A DNA stretch of 64,000 nt, taken from contig JAIGNY010000693.1 in assembly GCA_020152595.1 (NCBI GenBank), positions 147,446 to 211,445 on the forward strand. Direction: 5' to 3'. The stretch is from Chiridota heheva (Eukaryota > Echinodermata > Holothuroidea > Apodida > Chiridotidae). Of the stretch, positions 1 to 14,059 are shown in pieces. Positions within the stretch are counted from its first letter, which is position 1. Each line of letters opens with the position of its first letter. The position numbers and the translations under genes are program-made. The notes beneath the pieces were generated by a model. That model made no database searches. It was given only the letters and a program-made list of their open reading frames with translations, and was not told where the DNA came from.

Positions 1-675
<675 letters not shown>

Positions 676-783
676 AACATTTATATAGCGCTTAATCCAC
701 ACTGTGGAGTATGCTCAAAGCGCTTATACAATAAAAATGATAAGTTAATGTAAATAAACGATTATATTAAATTATAATACAAA

Positions 784-1908
784 TCAATAATACTTCTTAA
801 ACAAATATGTTTTCAGCTGAGATTTAAACGTATTCAAACATTTCATGTCTTTCATGGATTTCGGAATATCATTCCATTTTCTCGCGGCTGCCACTGTGAA
901 AGACCTGTAACCAAAAGATTTTAGTCTCCACTTTAGTATATCCAGCAATTGCTTGTCACTAGACCCGAGACACCTTTTTGGCTGATAGATGGACAAAAGC
1001 TCACAGAGGTATTCTGGTGCTGATCTGTCTATACACTGGTAGGTTAAACACAATATTTTATACTCGATTCTAGCTTCAACTGGTAGCCAGTGCAAAAGCT
1101 TTAACGCGGTTGTAATACTGTCACGTTTTGATGTTTTAGTGACAATACGTGCACCTTTGTTTTGTATCCTCTGCAATCGTTTGATGTTCTTATGTGACGC
1201 ACCTACAAGCAGACTGTTGCAATAATCAAGACGTGACAGGATTAATGACCTTGCCAATGCTGAAGCCGTCTCTTGAGTCAGAAGGTGTCTGATGCTGCCA
1301 ATATTGTGGAAGTGGTAGTTGCAGACCCTACAAAACACTGTGATATGCTTCTCCATGGTCAGTTCCGGTTGAAGAAAAACACCAACAATTTTCATTGATT
1401 TAGAGAATGGGATTGAGGTCAGACAAACCGAGATACGACTGATGTCTGTGTTGAGCAGTTTGGACTTTGATCCTACAAGCATAGCTTCTGTCTTGCACTC
1501 GTTAAGTTTGAGCATGTTGTTCGTCATCCAAGACTTTATGCTTGTTGTACATAGTTCAAGTTTGCTAAGTGCCACCATTCCACTTTCTGCTGAGTGAAAA
1601 CTATCTATCAGCTGTGTATCATCGGTATAGAGGTGATGAAGAACGTCATGACTGTTTATAAGTCTATCAAGTGGCTTTGTATATAAGGTGAATAACACAG
1701 GACCTAAAACAGATCCTTGTGGGACACCACATGTTAGATTAATTGGATTAGACTGTGACACATTGATGAAAACAGACTGGTGTCTGTCTGATATATACGA
1801 TGAAAGCCAAGAAAGTATTTTGTTACTAAACCCGTATTCATGAGCTAGTCGTTGTTTCAGAAGTTCGTGATTGATCGTGTCGAAAGCAGCAGAGAGGTCG
1901 AGGTACAA
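784..1908 (-). pseudogene. Reverse transcriptase C-terminal part, CR1/L2-like LINE
   Basis: About 374 open codons. The fragment begins inside RT motif A (DLSAAFDTINH). It continues with GVPQGSVLGPVLFTLY (motif B), YTDDTQL (motif C; the family usually has YADD) and KLNECKTEAML. The C-terminal region contains LDYCNSLLVG, LQRIQNKGARIV, LHWLPVEARIEYKIL and FTVAAARKWNDIP, all hallmarks of the CR1/L2 superfamily. The apparent N-terminal 16-18 residues (start codon at 1956) are translated satellite and not part of the protein. Endonuclease and fingers are missing, so the copy is dead on arrival although its remaining frame is intact. The clade assignment comes from motif memory, not a search. Confidence 0.88.
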
Positions 1909-2880
1909 CAAAGGGTTGGCATAGGTTTTGCACTTTCGGAATTTAAAGTGGTACAAAAATGTTACAAATTAGTACATAATTATACCTCCTAAGATCACAT
2001 ATTTGACCTCTGACCTCTGACCCTTCACCCTAATCACTGAAATAATTTCTGAAATTTTTCATATTTATCGTACCCTACTGTATGATACCATTCATGCTCA
2101 CGTCACACTTACAATTCCACCACCATAGGAGGGAATGGTGAAAAAAGGTAATAGTTTTGTGACCTTTGACCTATTTATCCCAGAGTCTACGGGATACATT
2201 CATGTACCAAGGTATCATTGTACAACATAGGGTTGGTATAAATCTTGTACTTTTTTAGTTTAAAATGCCGCAAAAATGTACAAATTAGTACATACTTACC
2301 CCTAAAATCACATATTTGACTTCTGACTTCTGACCCTTCACCCTAATTACTGAAATAATTTCTGAAATTTGTCAGATTTATCGCACCCTACTGTATGACA
2401 CCATTCTTGCTCACGTCACACTTACCATTCCATAACTATAGGAAATGTTAAAAAAAGGTCAATAGCTCTGTGACCTTTGACCTTAGAATCTACAGGACAA
2501 AAATCCATGTGCCAAGGTGTGATGGTACAACATAGGGTTAGTATAGGTCTTGTACTTTTTGAGTTTAAAATGTTTCAAAAATGTAAAAATTAGTACATGA
2601 TTACCACTAAATCACATATTTGACCTCTAAACCTTAATCCTAATCACTGATATAACTGCCGAAATTTTTCACATTTATCGTACCCTACTGTATGACACCA
2701 TACATGCTCACGTCACACGTACCATTTTATAATTATAGGGAAATGGTGAAAGAGGTCAATAGCTCTGTGACCTTTGAACTTTTGACCCCAGAGTTGTATA
2801 GGTCTTGTACTTTTTTACTTAAGAATCCGGTTTTTTTACATAAAAAACACTTATTTGACCTTTGATTATGACGTTTGACC
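1905..2880. repeat. ~305-bp satellite array, second part
   Basis: About three further diverged units of the satellite, decaying towards 2880 where only TTGACC-rich remnants remain. The polarity is opposite to the array at 27.24-28.27 kb. Confidence 0.85.
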
Positions 2881-3064
2881 TTTTGACCTCCAATTAATTT
2901 AAAGTTTTGTTAATATGTTAAACCCTACCCACCTATGCAATTTGTAAAGATACCAAGTAATTCCTTCAAAAGATGCAGCCACCACTAAACACTCGTCCTA
3001 TTTGACTTGTGAGCTTTGACCTTTGTACCCCAAAACCTTGGAGACAACATTTCCAAGTTTTTAG

Positions 3065-3215
3065 TTATAAGCGACACAAAATTAATTGTTGCATACACAC
3101 ACATGCACACACAAACACACGGGCAGATGCAAAAATCACCAAATTTTGTCCCGTTTCAAAAACTTATGAATATGACTTCTTAACCACTGAGCCCCTGCAC
3201 CTTTGTTTATACCAC
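3065..3215 (-). mobile_element. tRNA-derived SINE fragment (copy A)
   Basis: On the minus strand it reads GGGGCTCAGTGGTTAAGAAG, which resembles a tRNA A-box/D-arm, followed by a GT-rich stretch. Homologous fragments lie at 24.87-25.03 kb (copy B) and, lacking the head, at 26.93-27.05 kb (copy C). No clear B box is seen, so the call is tentative. Confidence 0.4.
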
Positions 3216-3636
3216 ATAAAACAAATGATATAACTTATTTGTGCTATTCATAACGGTCTCTTCAAAACTCCTGGTTAACAATATTCAGACTCCGATTGGC
3301 TATAAGTAACCCCCTTCCCACCCAACCACCCACCCGCCCTTCTTCGTCTAGCCAGCATCCTGTTTTATAGTACCTACCTTTCGAACATGTGTTTTTATTA
3401 TTATGCAGTGTAACATAAGTTTGCCTTTGCCTTTTCAGTGCCAAATCTGTCTTATCCCATGTATTGCCAAAATTCAGACAAAAAGAATACGATTACGTCA
3501 ATGTGTCTTGACGACGTATGTTATCAATAATGTATTCCTAACAAAATAGTCACCATTTTTGACGGAAATGATCACAGCTAGACACCGCTCAACTGTTTGA
3601 TAGACACCGCTAAATAACTTGATATACAACCTTAGT

Positions 3637-3790
3637 GTACGTATTTATCGTTGAGTTAAGCATAGTGGCCCCAGTTCAACCACCACGAACCTGGGAACCA
3701 TGAGCACATGATACACTGTTCCTATTATCATTGTCTTGATCCTGCGTTGAAAAATGTTGGATGTTTTATCCATCCATGTCCCTGGCGTAT
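3637..3790 (-). pseudogene. FReD middle segment, broken (copy A)
   Basis: The minus strand reads IQHFSTQDQDND, then SCAHGS and a decayed form of the GAWWFN strip and LNGRYV (as INTYT). The frame carries a stop before the conserved block and is offset from the upstream GESIID-like start. The same offset is present in copies B and C, so it predates the duplication. It is a relic of a fibrinogen-related C-terminal exon. Confidence 0.75.
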
Positions 3791-5034
3791 CTATGATGCT
3801 CTCTCATGAAATCTTCCTTACCCGAACCAAAATAAATGATATTACCATTAAATGGATCTGGTGTTTCAAAATTAATTCAATTTTTTATGACAAATACCTA
3901 ATCTCGAAAGATACAACCTTTCAGTCTTTTGTAGTCATAAAGAACTCAAAAGTAACTTTTGATTGTCGTATTTAAGAAATTAAATCAAAATGTTTAAAAT
4001 TTAGCAACAAAAAAAGGTAAACTAAAAATTCACATAGTTCATGTATTAGATATGTACCATATGTACATCATTATATGTGGAAATTTCAGCCCAATTTGAC
4101 TACGTATGAAATACATATAAAATACATAGAGCAAAACTGTTTAAAAACATAACCTTAGTCAACACACATGTTACATTGAATTGTTTAATAACAGTTATCA
4201 GTTACGTTTAAATAGAATTCTGTCAAAACAAGACAAGAAATTACTATGTTGGCTTATTCAAATAACTTTACTGATGAATATCACATATACTGCGGAAGTT
4301 TTAAGTAATGTATTTTGAGACGAACTTCCGTTTTTAAACGTTTTTAAATAGTTTTTTGTAGCATTTTATCAAATGCCTTTGCTGCTGTTAAAATACATCT
4401 CTAAATATTCTGATCCGCTGGACGTGAATTCACTCAATTATTCTCTTGATTATCTTGTTTTAATTCTAAGTTAAAACAAAATCATAAACAATTACTTTGG
4501 GGAAATAATGTGGAGCGATTTGTACATTCTTCAGCTAAAAGTGTAAGCGAAGAAAGGAAATGAAGGACCGTGTGGAAATGGCATGATATTTCCAGATATA
4601 AACATAAGAAAATAAAATGTAAATTTCACGAAAAATATAAATGAAGAGATTTAGAATTGAAGATCTGCAAATATAAATTTTGATTAAAATAAAGTATTGT
4701 AGGGTCGTAATAAATATCGTTCGTGATCATTGAAAAAACCTCTATATTACAAAAGATTTAAACTTTATGTTTAAACAGTTTTTAACAATTTTCCTTTTCT
4801 AAAGAAAAACACAGCACGTATGCAGGCCAATTCATGCTACTTAATCAATAACATTACAGTCCTGCATTGTCAAAATGTTTCATTTCGCGAGTAATTGTGT
4901 GTCACTGATAATCCCTGTATCAAAGTACTAAAGTTCGAGATCGAATTTTCAGGAACATTCTATATTTGGGTATAATTGTTTGTATATACTTATCCACATA
5001 TTTCATTGCAACATATGATATATCTAGATCATGG

Positions 5035-5241
5035 TTATTTTGATGATAAATATAATCTATCTTTTTGATGCAACTTCATTCCGATGAATTTTAGTGAGTA
5101 GCAATATGTGCTCTTGAATGTATACCATAACACTTTACTACACTCGCCGTTAGCTCCTTGTACGTATCTGCCGTTGAACGAGTGCTCTATCAATTTAGCT
5201 AACCAGTCGGTTATTCTATTAAATGTGCAGATGTTGCACAT
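5035..5241 (-). CDS. FReD C-terminal exon (copy A)
   Basis: The open frame contains FNGRYVQGA, then VLWYTFKST, YCYSLKFIGMKLH and a stop after LYLSSK. This is the last ~45 residues of a fibrinogen-related domain. The segment upstream of NGRYV (ITDWLAKLIEHS) does not match the usual GAWWFN.C strip but is conserved in copies B and C. No convincing splice acceptor is visible. The first ATG in the frame is not a credible gene start. Three copies stay open despite substitutions, so coding is possible; the adjoining middle segments are broken. Confidence 0.7.
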   Translation of the reverse strand: MCNICTFNRITDWLAKLIEHSFNGRYVQGANGECSKVLWYTFKSTYCYSLKFIGMKLHQKDRLYLSSK

Positions 5242-5357
5242 TCAAAACCCATAACATTTTCATATGAATTCGTTGCATTTGCTTTATTCAGAATAGTATT
5301 TGGTTAGATTTAACAAATATAAGCATAGGAGTGTCCAACAAACTTTGTCTCATTGAT

Positions 5358-5546
5358 TTACGTATGGCTATCGTGAACTGTGATTATTTTTTTAAAGAAA
5401 TACACTCTTCGCTTTAATTCATCATTGTATTTGGTTGGTGTCGGTATTGGCAGAATAACTTCCAGCACGAATTCCAACTCAGGGTGCTCGATTAATATAC
5501 AATTTAAAAGTTTCATTGACATAGCTGTCACCTGTAATATATGAGA
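5358..5546 (-). CDS. Unidentified ORF conserved in copy B, possible exon
   Basis: The minus strand shows a good splice acceptor (ATATTACAG) followed by GTGACAGCTATGTC, which resembles the GAGACAGCATG start of the FReD cassettes. The open frame after it reads VTAMSMKLL, then FVLEVILPIPTPTKYNDEL. Copy B (22.5 kb) keeps the same frame open with a similar sequence. A second frame (SYSANTDTNQI) is also nearly open in both. I do not recognise either as a known domain. It may be a decayed upstream FReD exon or unrelated sequence. Confidence 0.35.
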   Translation of the reverse strand, partial: SHILQVTAMSMKLLNCILIEHPELEFVLEVILPIPTPTKYNDELKRRVYFFKKIITVHDSHT

Positions 5547-5599
5547 ATACAAGATACAATACACGTCTACTTTTACAACTACTTTTACAAAGCAAAGAC

Positions 5600-8477
5600 A
5601 TTTTGTTAATGATCTGAAGTTATTTTTTCATTATTTATATCTGAATATATATTCAAGATACACTTATGTGTAGAGCACTTCAGCTGAGAAAATAAATGCA
5701 ATGGAATCATAGATGCGTGGAAAGAGCTGGAAATACAATTACAGAACAATATTCGATAGCAAGTGGGAAAATGTGATGCACATGTTGTCTTTAGACAGCT
5801 TGGTTTGGTTCCTGCAAGGGATTCTTACGGGATCCTTAATGGAACATTCCGTGAATTATCATTTTTATAAATGTTGTAGAGGATTATTAAAAAAACAATT
5901 CCAGAACAATCATATTGATATCTTACAGTCTTGCTCCGTTTAGGAGATATTATGTTTTAAAGATTTCACCATTGTGTTGAAAAGTCCAAAAGGAAAATTC
6001 ATGAAACATTTTATGTATTCCTTTGAAATTAATTGCATCTTTCTAAATCTTTGGAAGCATTTTTGTTTTAATTATCGAGATGTGGCATAATGTGTACTTT
6101 CCATGAACGTAGTTTTGCCCATCTTCCTATGAACCTTACACTCCTAAGTAAAAGGGAACTTTTTTATGATAAACATATCAAAACTGTCTTGGATCTGCCT
6201 TAATAGAATTATTATGTACACTCTGTTGAAATACAATAAGTCATAAGCGGGATGAGATATCATCATGCTTTTTGACACCAATTTATTTTTGCTAAATTTA
6301 GAATAACTTTTATTGTAACAAATATACCACTAAATAATGTAAATAAATTTACATTATACCATTAAGCGCTCTTGTTTCGTTTTCGTAAAATGAAATAAAA
6401 TAATCATCATTTTGCCGAGGGGTAGTCGGTATCAGATTTTAAGTAAGAAAGGTAATGGTCGTTTACAATAAATTAAAACAATGTAGAATCTGTTCCCTGA
6501 AGCGTTTGTTACCAACATTCATTAGTACATTGCTTTTTGTGCAGCCAGAGACGAGGAAAAAGTAAATGTGTTTAGGGATACGTGAGGGCAAAGGTAAGTG
6601 AATAAGATATTTTTTATAGAAATTGAATTCGAATACTTAATTTAAAGGCAGAGTTTCACCGAATAACAGATTTTGACACAAATTTAACTAGAATACCTCA
6701 CATATTTTACCCATTATCGTTGAAACGTTTTTTGTCGAATACTTACATCTACTATTTTTTTCTTTTATGTTTAATTCTATCAAGACGCTAATAAGTAAAT
6801 TTCACATTTGTGATTTTTGCTTTTAATGTACAAATAACGTCTAACAAGGTATGACCTACCTAATTATAGAAGGATGTTTTTTTCGTATTATACCTTCGCA
6901 TGGGAATTAAGTGCTTTGATGGCAAAATAGACTTTGTAAAGAGCATGGGGATGTCAATAGCATCTTATTGACCATAACATTGTAAAAGTTAAACATGTAA
7001 CTGATCATCCTAGCATTAATAAGCTGTTAGATTGTTCTGGTTCAAGTTTTGGGTCTTATTCTGCAAACCCTACTCTTCAGTTATCGGTAAGAGAATTATA
7101 GGTCTTTTAGTAATTTGGTACTGTTGCACAAACGGTTTTATGCAATTGTTGTTGTATTTTGCTCGGAGGCCAATCAGTCTTCAGTTTGCTTCTTCCCATG
7201 GTATTTGATGAAAACCACCAGGGAAAAACAGTAATGTGTTTGCATCCCACTTTTGTCTGAAATTTATGCAACCTACACCATGTAAAAGATTAAAACAATC
7301 TACAAAAATGAAACAAACGATGATGATGATGCACCACCATGCACTTAGGTAATCGTACGCACAAGTGTTGTATTAGATTCTGAAGCCAGTACCCACCCAC
7401 CACTATCTAGATCTCATGTACATCACTGCATATTATAAAAACCTATGAAATATTTAATCGAAAGATACTAAAGAAAATGTGGGGTCCAAATGGAACCGAC
7501 TTGGCATTTAATACATAAAAGTAATACTTTGAGAATGACAACATAATAAAATGGTACATGTGGGATTATGATTATTACAAATTCATCATGTGCGCTCTTT
7601 TCGACAGAAGGGCCCTGGAATGAAATATTCAGGAACTAAGGCATTATTTTACAACGTTACTAGTTTCGCTTACAAATAACTACGAAATTTTGACATTAAC
7701 ATTTAAAAAAATACAACGTTAATTATCTCCTGCTCTCATCGACATTATCATAAAAGCTTTCAAGTTCTGAGAAATTATTTTTCAGCTATTAAAATCTATG
7801 TTAAATATTCTCCTTGCATCACTCCGGTTTCCTAAAGTCATGCAGACTCTGTAAATTTGTCCATGCAGGAAACTAACAAAAATGAAACATCCAAGAATAA
7901 TGTATAATGATGAGAATGACAAACTGACAAAAGGCAATGGCTGCGGTACAACAATTGAACTTTTAGCCTCCTTGTCTCCACTCTTCCAATTGCCTATTAT
8001 CACGAATGATATCTGATCAATTTGACAAGTCGTCAGATGCTTTGAAGTGAGGTAGGAAGCTTTCGGCTTAAATTATCACAGCTATGCTTTAAAAAATAGT
8101 TAAGATCAAAAGAATCAACATATTTTGCTAGTCCTGCTATAAATTTGCCTGTATTACCCCACCCCCCGCCTCCCCTTACCTCTCCTACATATTGTTACCT
8201 CTATCATTGTCAAGCTGTACAATCACCGTTTCCATCCATCCCAAGCAAACCCACACATGCACGAACTTAAGAAAAATGATTTGATATAGTTGATAATGGA
8301 GAGTATGCTATACTTTATTAACACATAGTGTTAGTTACACAACCCACAAAAATAATTAATTTAAAAAGATACATAAAGTATAGAATGATTCATTATATAA
8401 TGTGTTTATATGAGTAAAATAAACAAGCAGTATGACTTAAATTTTAGGAGCAATATTCTTTTTTCAGAAGAAAATAT
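5600..8477. other. Anonymous AT-rich sequence
   Basis: No recognisable domain, RNA gene or repeat unit. Short open frames at 5713-5943 (+) and 7782-8003 (-) have no family signature and no duplicate copy in the window. A pyrimidine-rich patch (CCCCACCCCCCGCCTCCCC) lies near 8160. Confidence 0.6.
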
Positions 8478-8681
8478 TTAAATAGAAGAATAAGAATATC
8501 CTCCTTCTACGTATCCGCGGTTGAGGTAAGCCTGGCCGCACCAGTTGAACCACCACGCACCTGGGAAACTTGCCGCACATGATCCCCAAGATCGATCGTT
8601 GTCTCGATCCCTGGTTGAAAACTGTTGGTTGCTATTGTTTTCTGAGTAACCAGGGCCTACAATCATGTTGTCTTTTGATTC
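8478..8681 (-). CDS. FReD exon, first half of terminal cassette
   Basis: The minus strand has an acceptor ATGCATCAG, then SKDNMIVGPGYSENNSNQQF, STRDRDNDRSWGSCA, PGAWWFNWCGQ, AYLNRGYVEGG and an early stop. The calcium-loop Asp residues (DRDND), the Cys of SCA, the WW pair and the following Cys are all present. LNGRY is altered to LNRGY. The terminal GV.WY...SLKF.EMK segment is absent because the frame stops about eight codons after GG. It is either a truncated copy or an exon whose partner lies elsewhere. The DRDND loop and Cys pair are the parts of FReD lectins that bind calcium and frame the acetyl-group pocket. Confidence 0.82.
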   Translation of the reverse strand, partial: ESKDNMIVGPGYSENNSNQQFSTRDRDNDRSWGSCAASFPGAWWFNWCGQAYLNRGYVEGGYSYSSI

Positions 8682-8726
8682 CTGATGCATTTTATACTTC
8701 GAAAGTATTCGATCCAAATGCCGCAC

Positions 8727-10240
<1,514 letters not shown>

Positions 10241-10250
10241 GGTTCAGAAT

Positions 10251-10446
10251 AAGGTTCAGAGTGTGGTTACACCATTTAATGCAGACAAATTTGTTTCGTA
10301 TGCACTACTGTACACACTCTTTAGGTACGAATGAGATATAAAGATAACAATGTTTTGCTTGCCTTAGCTTACTACAATATGTACATAGTGGGTATTTTCA
10401 TTGCTTACTGACCGTTACAAAACATTTCTATTGTTTAGCGTACAAA
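10251..10446 (+). repeat. Left inverted repeat of the Penelope-like element
   Basis: Shares CAGAGTGTGGTTAC, AACAATGTTTTGCTTGCCTT, ACTACAATATGTACA and ACAAAACATTT with the reverse complement of 12576-12776, at roughly 80 percent identity by eye. Confidence 0.85.
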
Positions 10447-10515
10447 GCCAAGAACATACCCATCCCGAGACACAAGGAATACTTACGATGCCTAGTCGAG
10501 AAATCCAAGAAGTTT

Positions 10516-12539
10516 ATGACAGATCGGTCCGATGGAAAGCTTTCTTTTTTCTCCACCCAGAAGTTACGCCTGCAAAAACAGAGACCTGCGGATTTACCTG
10601 CAGATATACAAGCCCACCCCCCCCCCCCCCACCCCCACTCTAACTTATCCCAGAGCTCAATGAAATTGAAGACCACCTTATTCAGAAACAACTTTCAGGA
10701 ACGCTTGCACAAAACGCTAGAAAGATCAAAACAAACGACAAGCTCCTAATAGCTGCTGACAAAACCACCAATTTCTAAAAGCTCGAAAAGCAACACTACA
10801 GCAAACTCCTAGAATCAAACATTACAAAGTCATATAAGAAAGCGGCTACCACTATCGAAAAAAACATCAACATGGAAGACAAAAAAATTGCAACCGTCCT
10901 TGAACTTTATGACCGTATAGACACAACTGCCAAAACCCAAGCATTCATCACGCTGAAGGATCACAAACCCAACTTCCACAATAAACCGACATGCAGACTT
11001 ATAAACACCACTGAATCTCAACTCGGAATCGTCAGCAAGCAAACGCTTGAAAGATTCAACCAGAACATATTAACCAAACACCCACTAAACCAATGGGAGA
11101 ATACAAACGAAGTGATAAAATGGTACAACAAATTGACGATAAATGTAACAAATGTATGCTTCGACATTGCGAATTGTATCCGTCCATAACTGAAGACCTC
11201 CAAAAGAATGCCATTCAATTCGCATGAAATTTGGCTAATATAACTCACCAAGAGAAAGAAATAATACTACATGCCAAGAAATCCCTCCTACACGACGATG
11301 GAACACCATGGTGCAAACGCGGCAACAAATCAAAGGTCGACATAACAATGGGAAGTTACGACGGGGCCGAGTCCTGCAAGTTAGTAGGTTTATACATACT
11401 ATCACAACTGGAAACCATAAGGAGTAACAATGTAGGGCTCTATAGAGATGCTGGACTCGCAGTCTGCAAACGAAACCTCCAGAAAGCTTGAACAAATAAA
11501 ATAAGATATTTGCAAAACATTCATAAACCACGGCCTAAAAATTACAATCGTAGTCAACAAGAAAATCACCAACTTCCTCGACATATCCCTTGACCTAAGA
11601 ACAGGTAAGTTTAGGCCATATATGAAACCCAAGAACACACCATTGCACGTCTACAGTGAAAGCAACAACCCACCCTCCGTAATACGAAACATCACAGAGG
11701 GCATCAACAAAAGACTGCACAATATTATCCGACGTGGCAGTATTTAAAGAAGTGCCGCCTTACCAGGAAGCACCTGAGAAGAGCGGCTATGAACACAAAC
11801 TAACGTATTACCCACCCACCAAACCCACAGAATCCCAAAGAGAGAAAAGGAGCAGAAAAGGAACCATAACTTGGTTCAACCTCCCTTACAGTGCTAATGT
11901 TGCCACTGATGCTGGAAAAGATTCTTAAACCTCCTTGATAAGTGCTTCCCGCCCGACCACCAATTTTGGAAAATACTTAACCACAATACTGTTAAGATTA
12001 GTTATAGCTGCATGCCAAACGTAAAGCAGATAATCTGTGCACACAACAAATATCTCTTAAATAAGGAAACAAATTAAAGGGCTACACATGAGGCAGACAA
12101 AGAATGCACCTGCAGGGGAAGCACACCATGCCCCTTTGATGGAAAGAACTTAATAACAGGAGTGGCACACCAAGCAACAGTAACATGACAAGAGACCTTG
12201 AACCAAGACACATACGTTGAACTCACTAAGAACAATTTCAAAAGTGGATATAACAGTCACACCAACAGCTTTAGAAACGTAAAACAAAGAAACGTCACCG
12301 CCCTAAGCCAATATATATGGACCCTAATTGACAATAACATTACATATTCAATTAAATGGAAGATTCTTGCACGAGGCAAACCATATTCCACCTCATACAA
12401 GAAATACAATTTATGCATAACGGGAAAATATTTTATAATAAGCAGACCCGGCATGTGTACATTAAATAATAGAAAGGAGTTGGTTAGTGGGTGCAGAAAC
12501 AGGAAGAAACACCTGCTACGTAATTTAAGTATAACCTAA
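10516..12539 (+). pseudogene. Penelope-like reverse transcriptase with GIY-YIG tail, decayed
   Basis: Segments in different frames line up in order. First come NNFQERL and KLLIAADKTTNF (stop follows), then NITKSYKKA and AFITLKDHKPNF, TCRLIN and SQLGIVSKQ (RT core). CFDIANC (motif A) follows, interrupted by a one-base shift, then PSITEDL and a stop. Next are WCKRG, DITMGSYDGAESCKLVGLY (motif B) and GLYRDAGLAV (motif C; the second Asp of the usual YRDD is replaced by Ala). Then come TWFNLPYSANVATDAGK and a GIY-YIG-like stretch YVELTKNNFKSGYNSH whose usual Arg is Gly. The end reads LCITGKYFI and ELVSGCRNRKKHLL. Several stops and frameshifts plus lost catalytic residues make it inactive. Confidence 0.8.
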
Positions 12540-12575
12540 AAGCATACATACCCACTACACACATATGCTTTCATT

Positions 12576-12776
12576 GTTTTGTGCACGCGATACAATATAA
12601 ATGTTTTGTATCGGTCAGTGATTAAAGAAAATACACATTGTGTACATATTGTAGTAAACCAAGGCAAGCAAAACATTGTTATCCATATTTCATTCGTATC
12701 TGATGAGTGTGTACAGCAGCGCATATGAAACGAATTTGTCGTACATTAAATAGAGTAACCACACTCTGATCCTTTA
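12576..12776 (-). repeat. Right inverted repeat of the Penelope-like element
   Basis: Inverted partner of 10251-10446. It ends at CCACACTCTGATCC, next to AT-rich sequence and a short TA remnant. Confidence 0.85.
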
Positions 12777-12779
12777 TTT

Positions 12780-13445
12780 ATTGATTATTTTGGTATATAT
12801 ATATACCCTTAATACTGTTTGAGGTATCAAAAATTATTTGGATTGTTATGCTGTTGATTACTTTGGAAATTATGAAAAGGTTTGGTATGGGATCGTGACA
12901 ATGATCAATGTAACCGTTGTGGCTATCGTAGGTTTGACTCTTGTGCTACGAAGTACCCCGGTGGGTGGCGGTTCAATCGCTCACCTCAACGGCAGATATG
13001 TATATGAAGGATCACCCTAAGCATAACAAGAAATAAAATATAAAAAACCTTTGCTCCCCCTCCGTTCAAGAAATTGCCGCAGATCAAAATCATTCGATCG
13101 GTCCAACTTTAAAGGCATTATGTTGTTCAAATGACACTTATGTGCTACAAAATGTTTTAAGCTATGAAAGTAATACTATTGAATTTAAAATAAATGTTAA
13201 AAATGATTAACCCCTTGAAAGTCCTTGCTCCAATTATCTACGGTTTCTATAATAAACTACTGATAACTGATCTCTTGAAGAGTAATATTTTCTGATTGTT
13301 ATTTTTCTATCAATATATGTAATACATTCTATGAGATTTATCCCCACAGTTAAGTAGCAGGAAAAAACAATAAAATAGAAATAGCAAAATACAATTTCCC
13401 GTACGACATGTTTAATTGAAACATCATAGACGTTTGATGGATTCT
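12780..13445 (+). repeat. Inner inverted-repeat arm 1, left
   Basis: The reverse complement of 17.95-18.545 kb matches along its length. Shared blocks include CTACGGTTTCTATAATAAAC, AATACATTCTATGA and GCAGATCAAAATC, plus a degenerate FReD exon at the outer end. Both arms end against TA microsatellite. Confidence 0.85.
12885..13020 (+). pseudogene. FReD exon fragment, cysteine-rich variant, frameshifted
   Basis: Reads [18 protein letters not shown], then YPGGWRFNR. A frameshift follows before LNGRYVYEGS. Relative to the common DNDR.SGSCA form it carries a longer loop with two extra Cys (C..C) between the calcium loop and SCA. One W of the WW pair is Arg. Its inverted partner at 18.38 kb has the same loop. 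The upstream half (GDSM to QQFST) is missing. Confidence 0.72.
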
Positions 13446-13791
13446 TCTAATTCTGTCTCAATTCCTGTATGTTTCTTCGATATATTGCCAATCGTTTTTA
13501 AACAGTGAATATTTCTGGAATTATGATTGAACGTATCATGTTGGATAGGAGTTTGGTGGAAATTGGGCGTCGGAATTGGTCTTACTTTACTTCAATCACA
13601 TTTAAACAAACTACATTTCAATAACAATTATTTGTTGGTGGTTTAGTATCTCATGTGGGACTGTACGGTATGCAGGAGGAACGCCCATTTGCAGAAGCAA
13701 AAACCTTGTTATTGAAGACTGAAATCCACCGGCATTCTACTGTTCTCAAATAATCATTTATAGTAAATCAAAGTTATTACACGATTTTTAA
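13446..13791. other. Anonymous sequence between inverted arms
   Basis: No domain or repeat recognised beyond general AT richness. Confidence 0.5.
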
Positions 13792-13893
13792 TCGTCGCAC
13801 ATGATGAATGTCATCTATCATTGTCTCGATCTCTCGTAGAAAACTGTTGGTTGTTGTTGGTACAGCCGTTACAAGTATGAGTCATGCTGTCTC
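13792..13893 (-). pseudogene. FReD exon start with in-frame TGA
   Basis: The minus strand has the acceptor ACATTACAG, then GDSMTHTCNGCTNNNQQF and STRDRDNDR. A TGA at 13811-13813 is followed by HSSCAT. Homology stops at about 13792, before the WW strip. The same TGA occurs at the same codon in the inverted partner at 16.15 kb. Confidence 0.78.
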
Positions 13894-14010
13894 CTGTAAT
13901 GTATAAGAAAATGAGGAACAACATTATATACTATTACAAATGAAAAGAAAATGAATAAATGATATGAAGAAAAAGATTTGTATTATTTATCTATTGTATT
14001 TGTATCATTT
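13894..14010 (-). repeat. Inner inverted-repeat arm 2, left
   Basis: The reverse complement matches 16.04-16.15 kb (CAAATCTTTTTCTTCATATC and ATTTGTAATAGTATAT are shared). This is intron sequence directly upstream of both FReD acceptors. Confidence 0.8.
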
Positions 14011-14059
14011 ATAGTTTCAACGTGATATTGCTACAAATGTTAACATTGTTATAAAACAT

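Larger units (their letters stand above)
2800..5570 (-). repeat. Segmental duplication copy A (inverted relative to B and C)
   Basis: The reverse complement of this stretch matches 22.5-25.0 kb (copy B) and 25.06-27.3 kb (copy C) almost throughout. Shared markers include the microsatellite-rich block at 3.06-3.35 kb, the FReD middle exon at 3.64-3.79 kb, the segment around 4.38-4.60 kb and the FReD terminal exon at 5.04-5.19 kb. Identity is roughly 90 percent by eye. Together with the flanking satellite it forms the left arm of a large inverted duplication. Confidence 0.88.
10251..12776 (+). mobile_element. Penelope-like element (RT + GIY-YIG) with inverted terminal repeats
   Basis: A ~2.5-kb unit bounded by inverted repeats of about 195 bp (10251-10446 and 12576-12776). 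Inside is a decayed reverse transcriptase followed by a GIY-YIG-like module. The order RT then GIY-YIG and the inverted long terminal sequences are characteristic of Penelope-like elements, in which adjacent copies often generate pseudo-LTRs. It sits inside or beside (TA)n. The clade within the Penelope-like group cannot be assigned by eye. Confidence 0.75.

Noticed and set aside
1909-1956. N-terminal extension of the RT ORF
   Set aside because: This part translates satellite DNA. The LINE homology begins at DLSAAFD.
10401-10691. Pro-rich ORFs around the poly-C run at 10616-10631
   Set aside because: They arise from a homopolymer C run inside the decayed Penelope-like N-terminal region.
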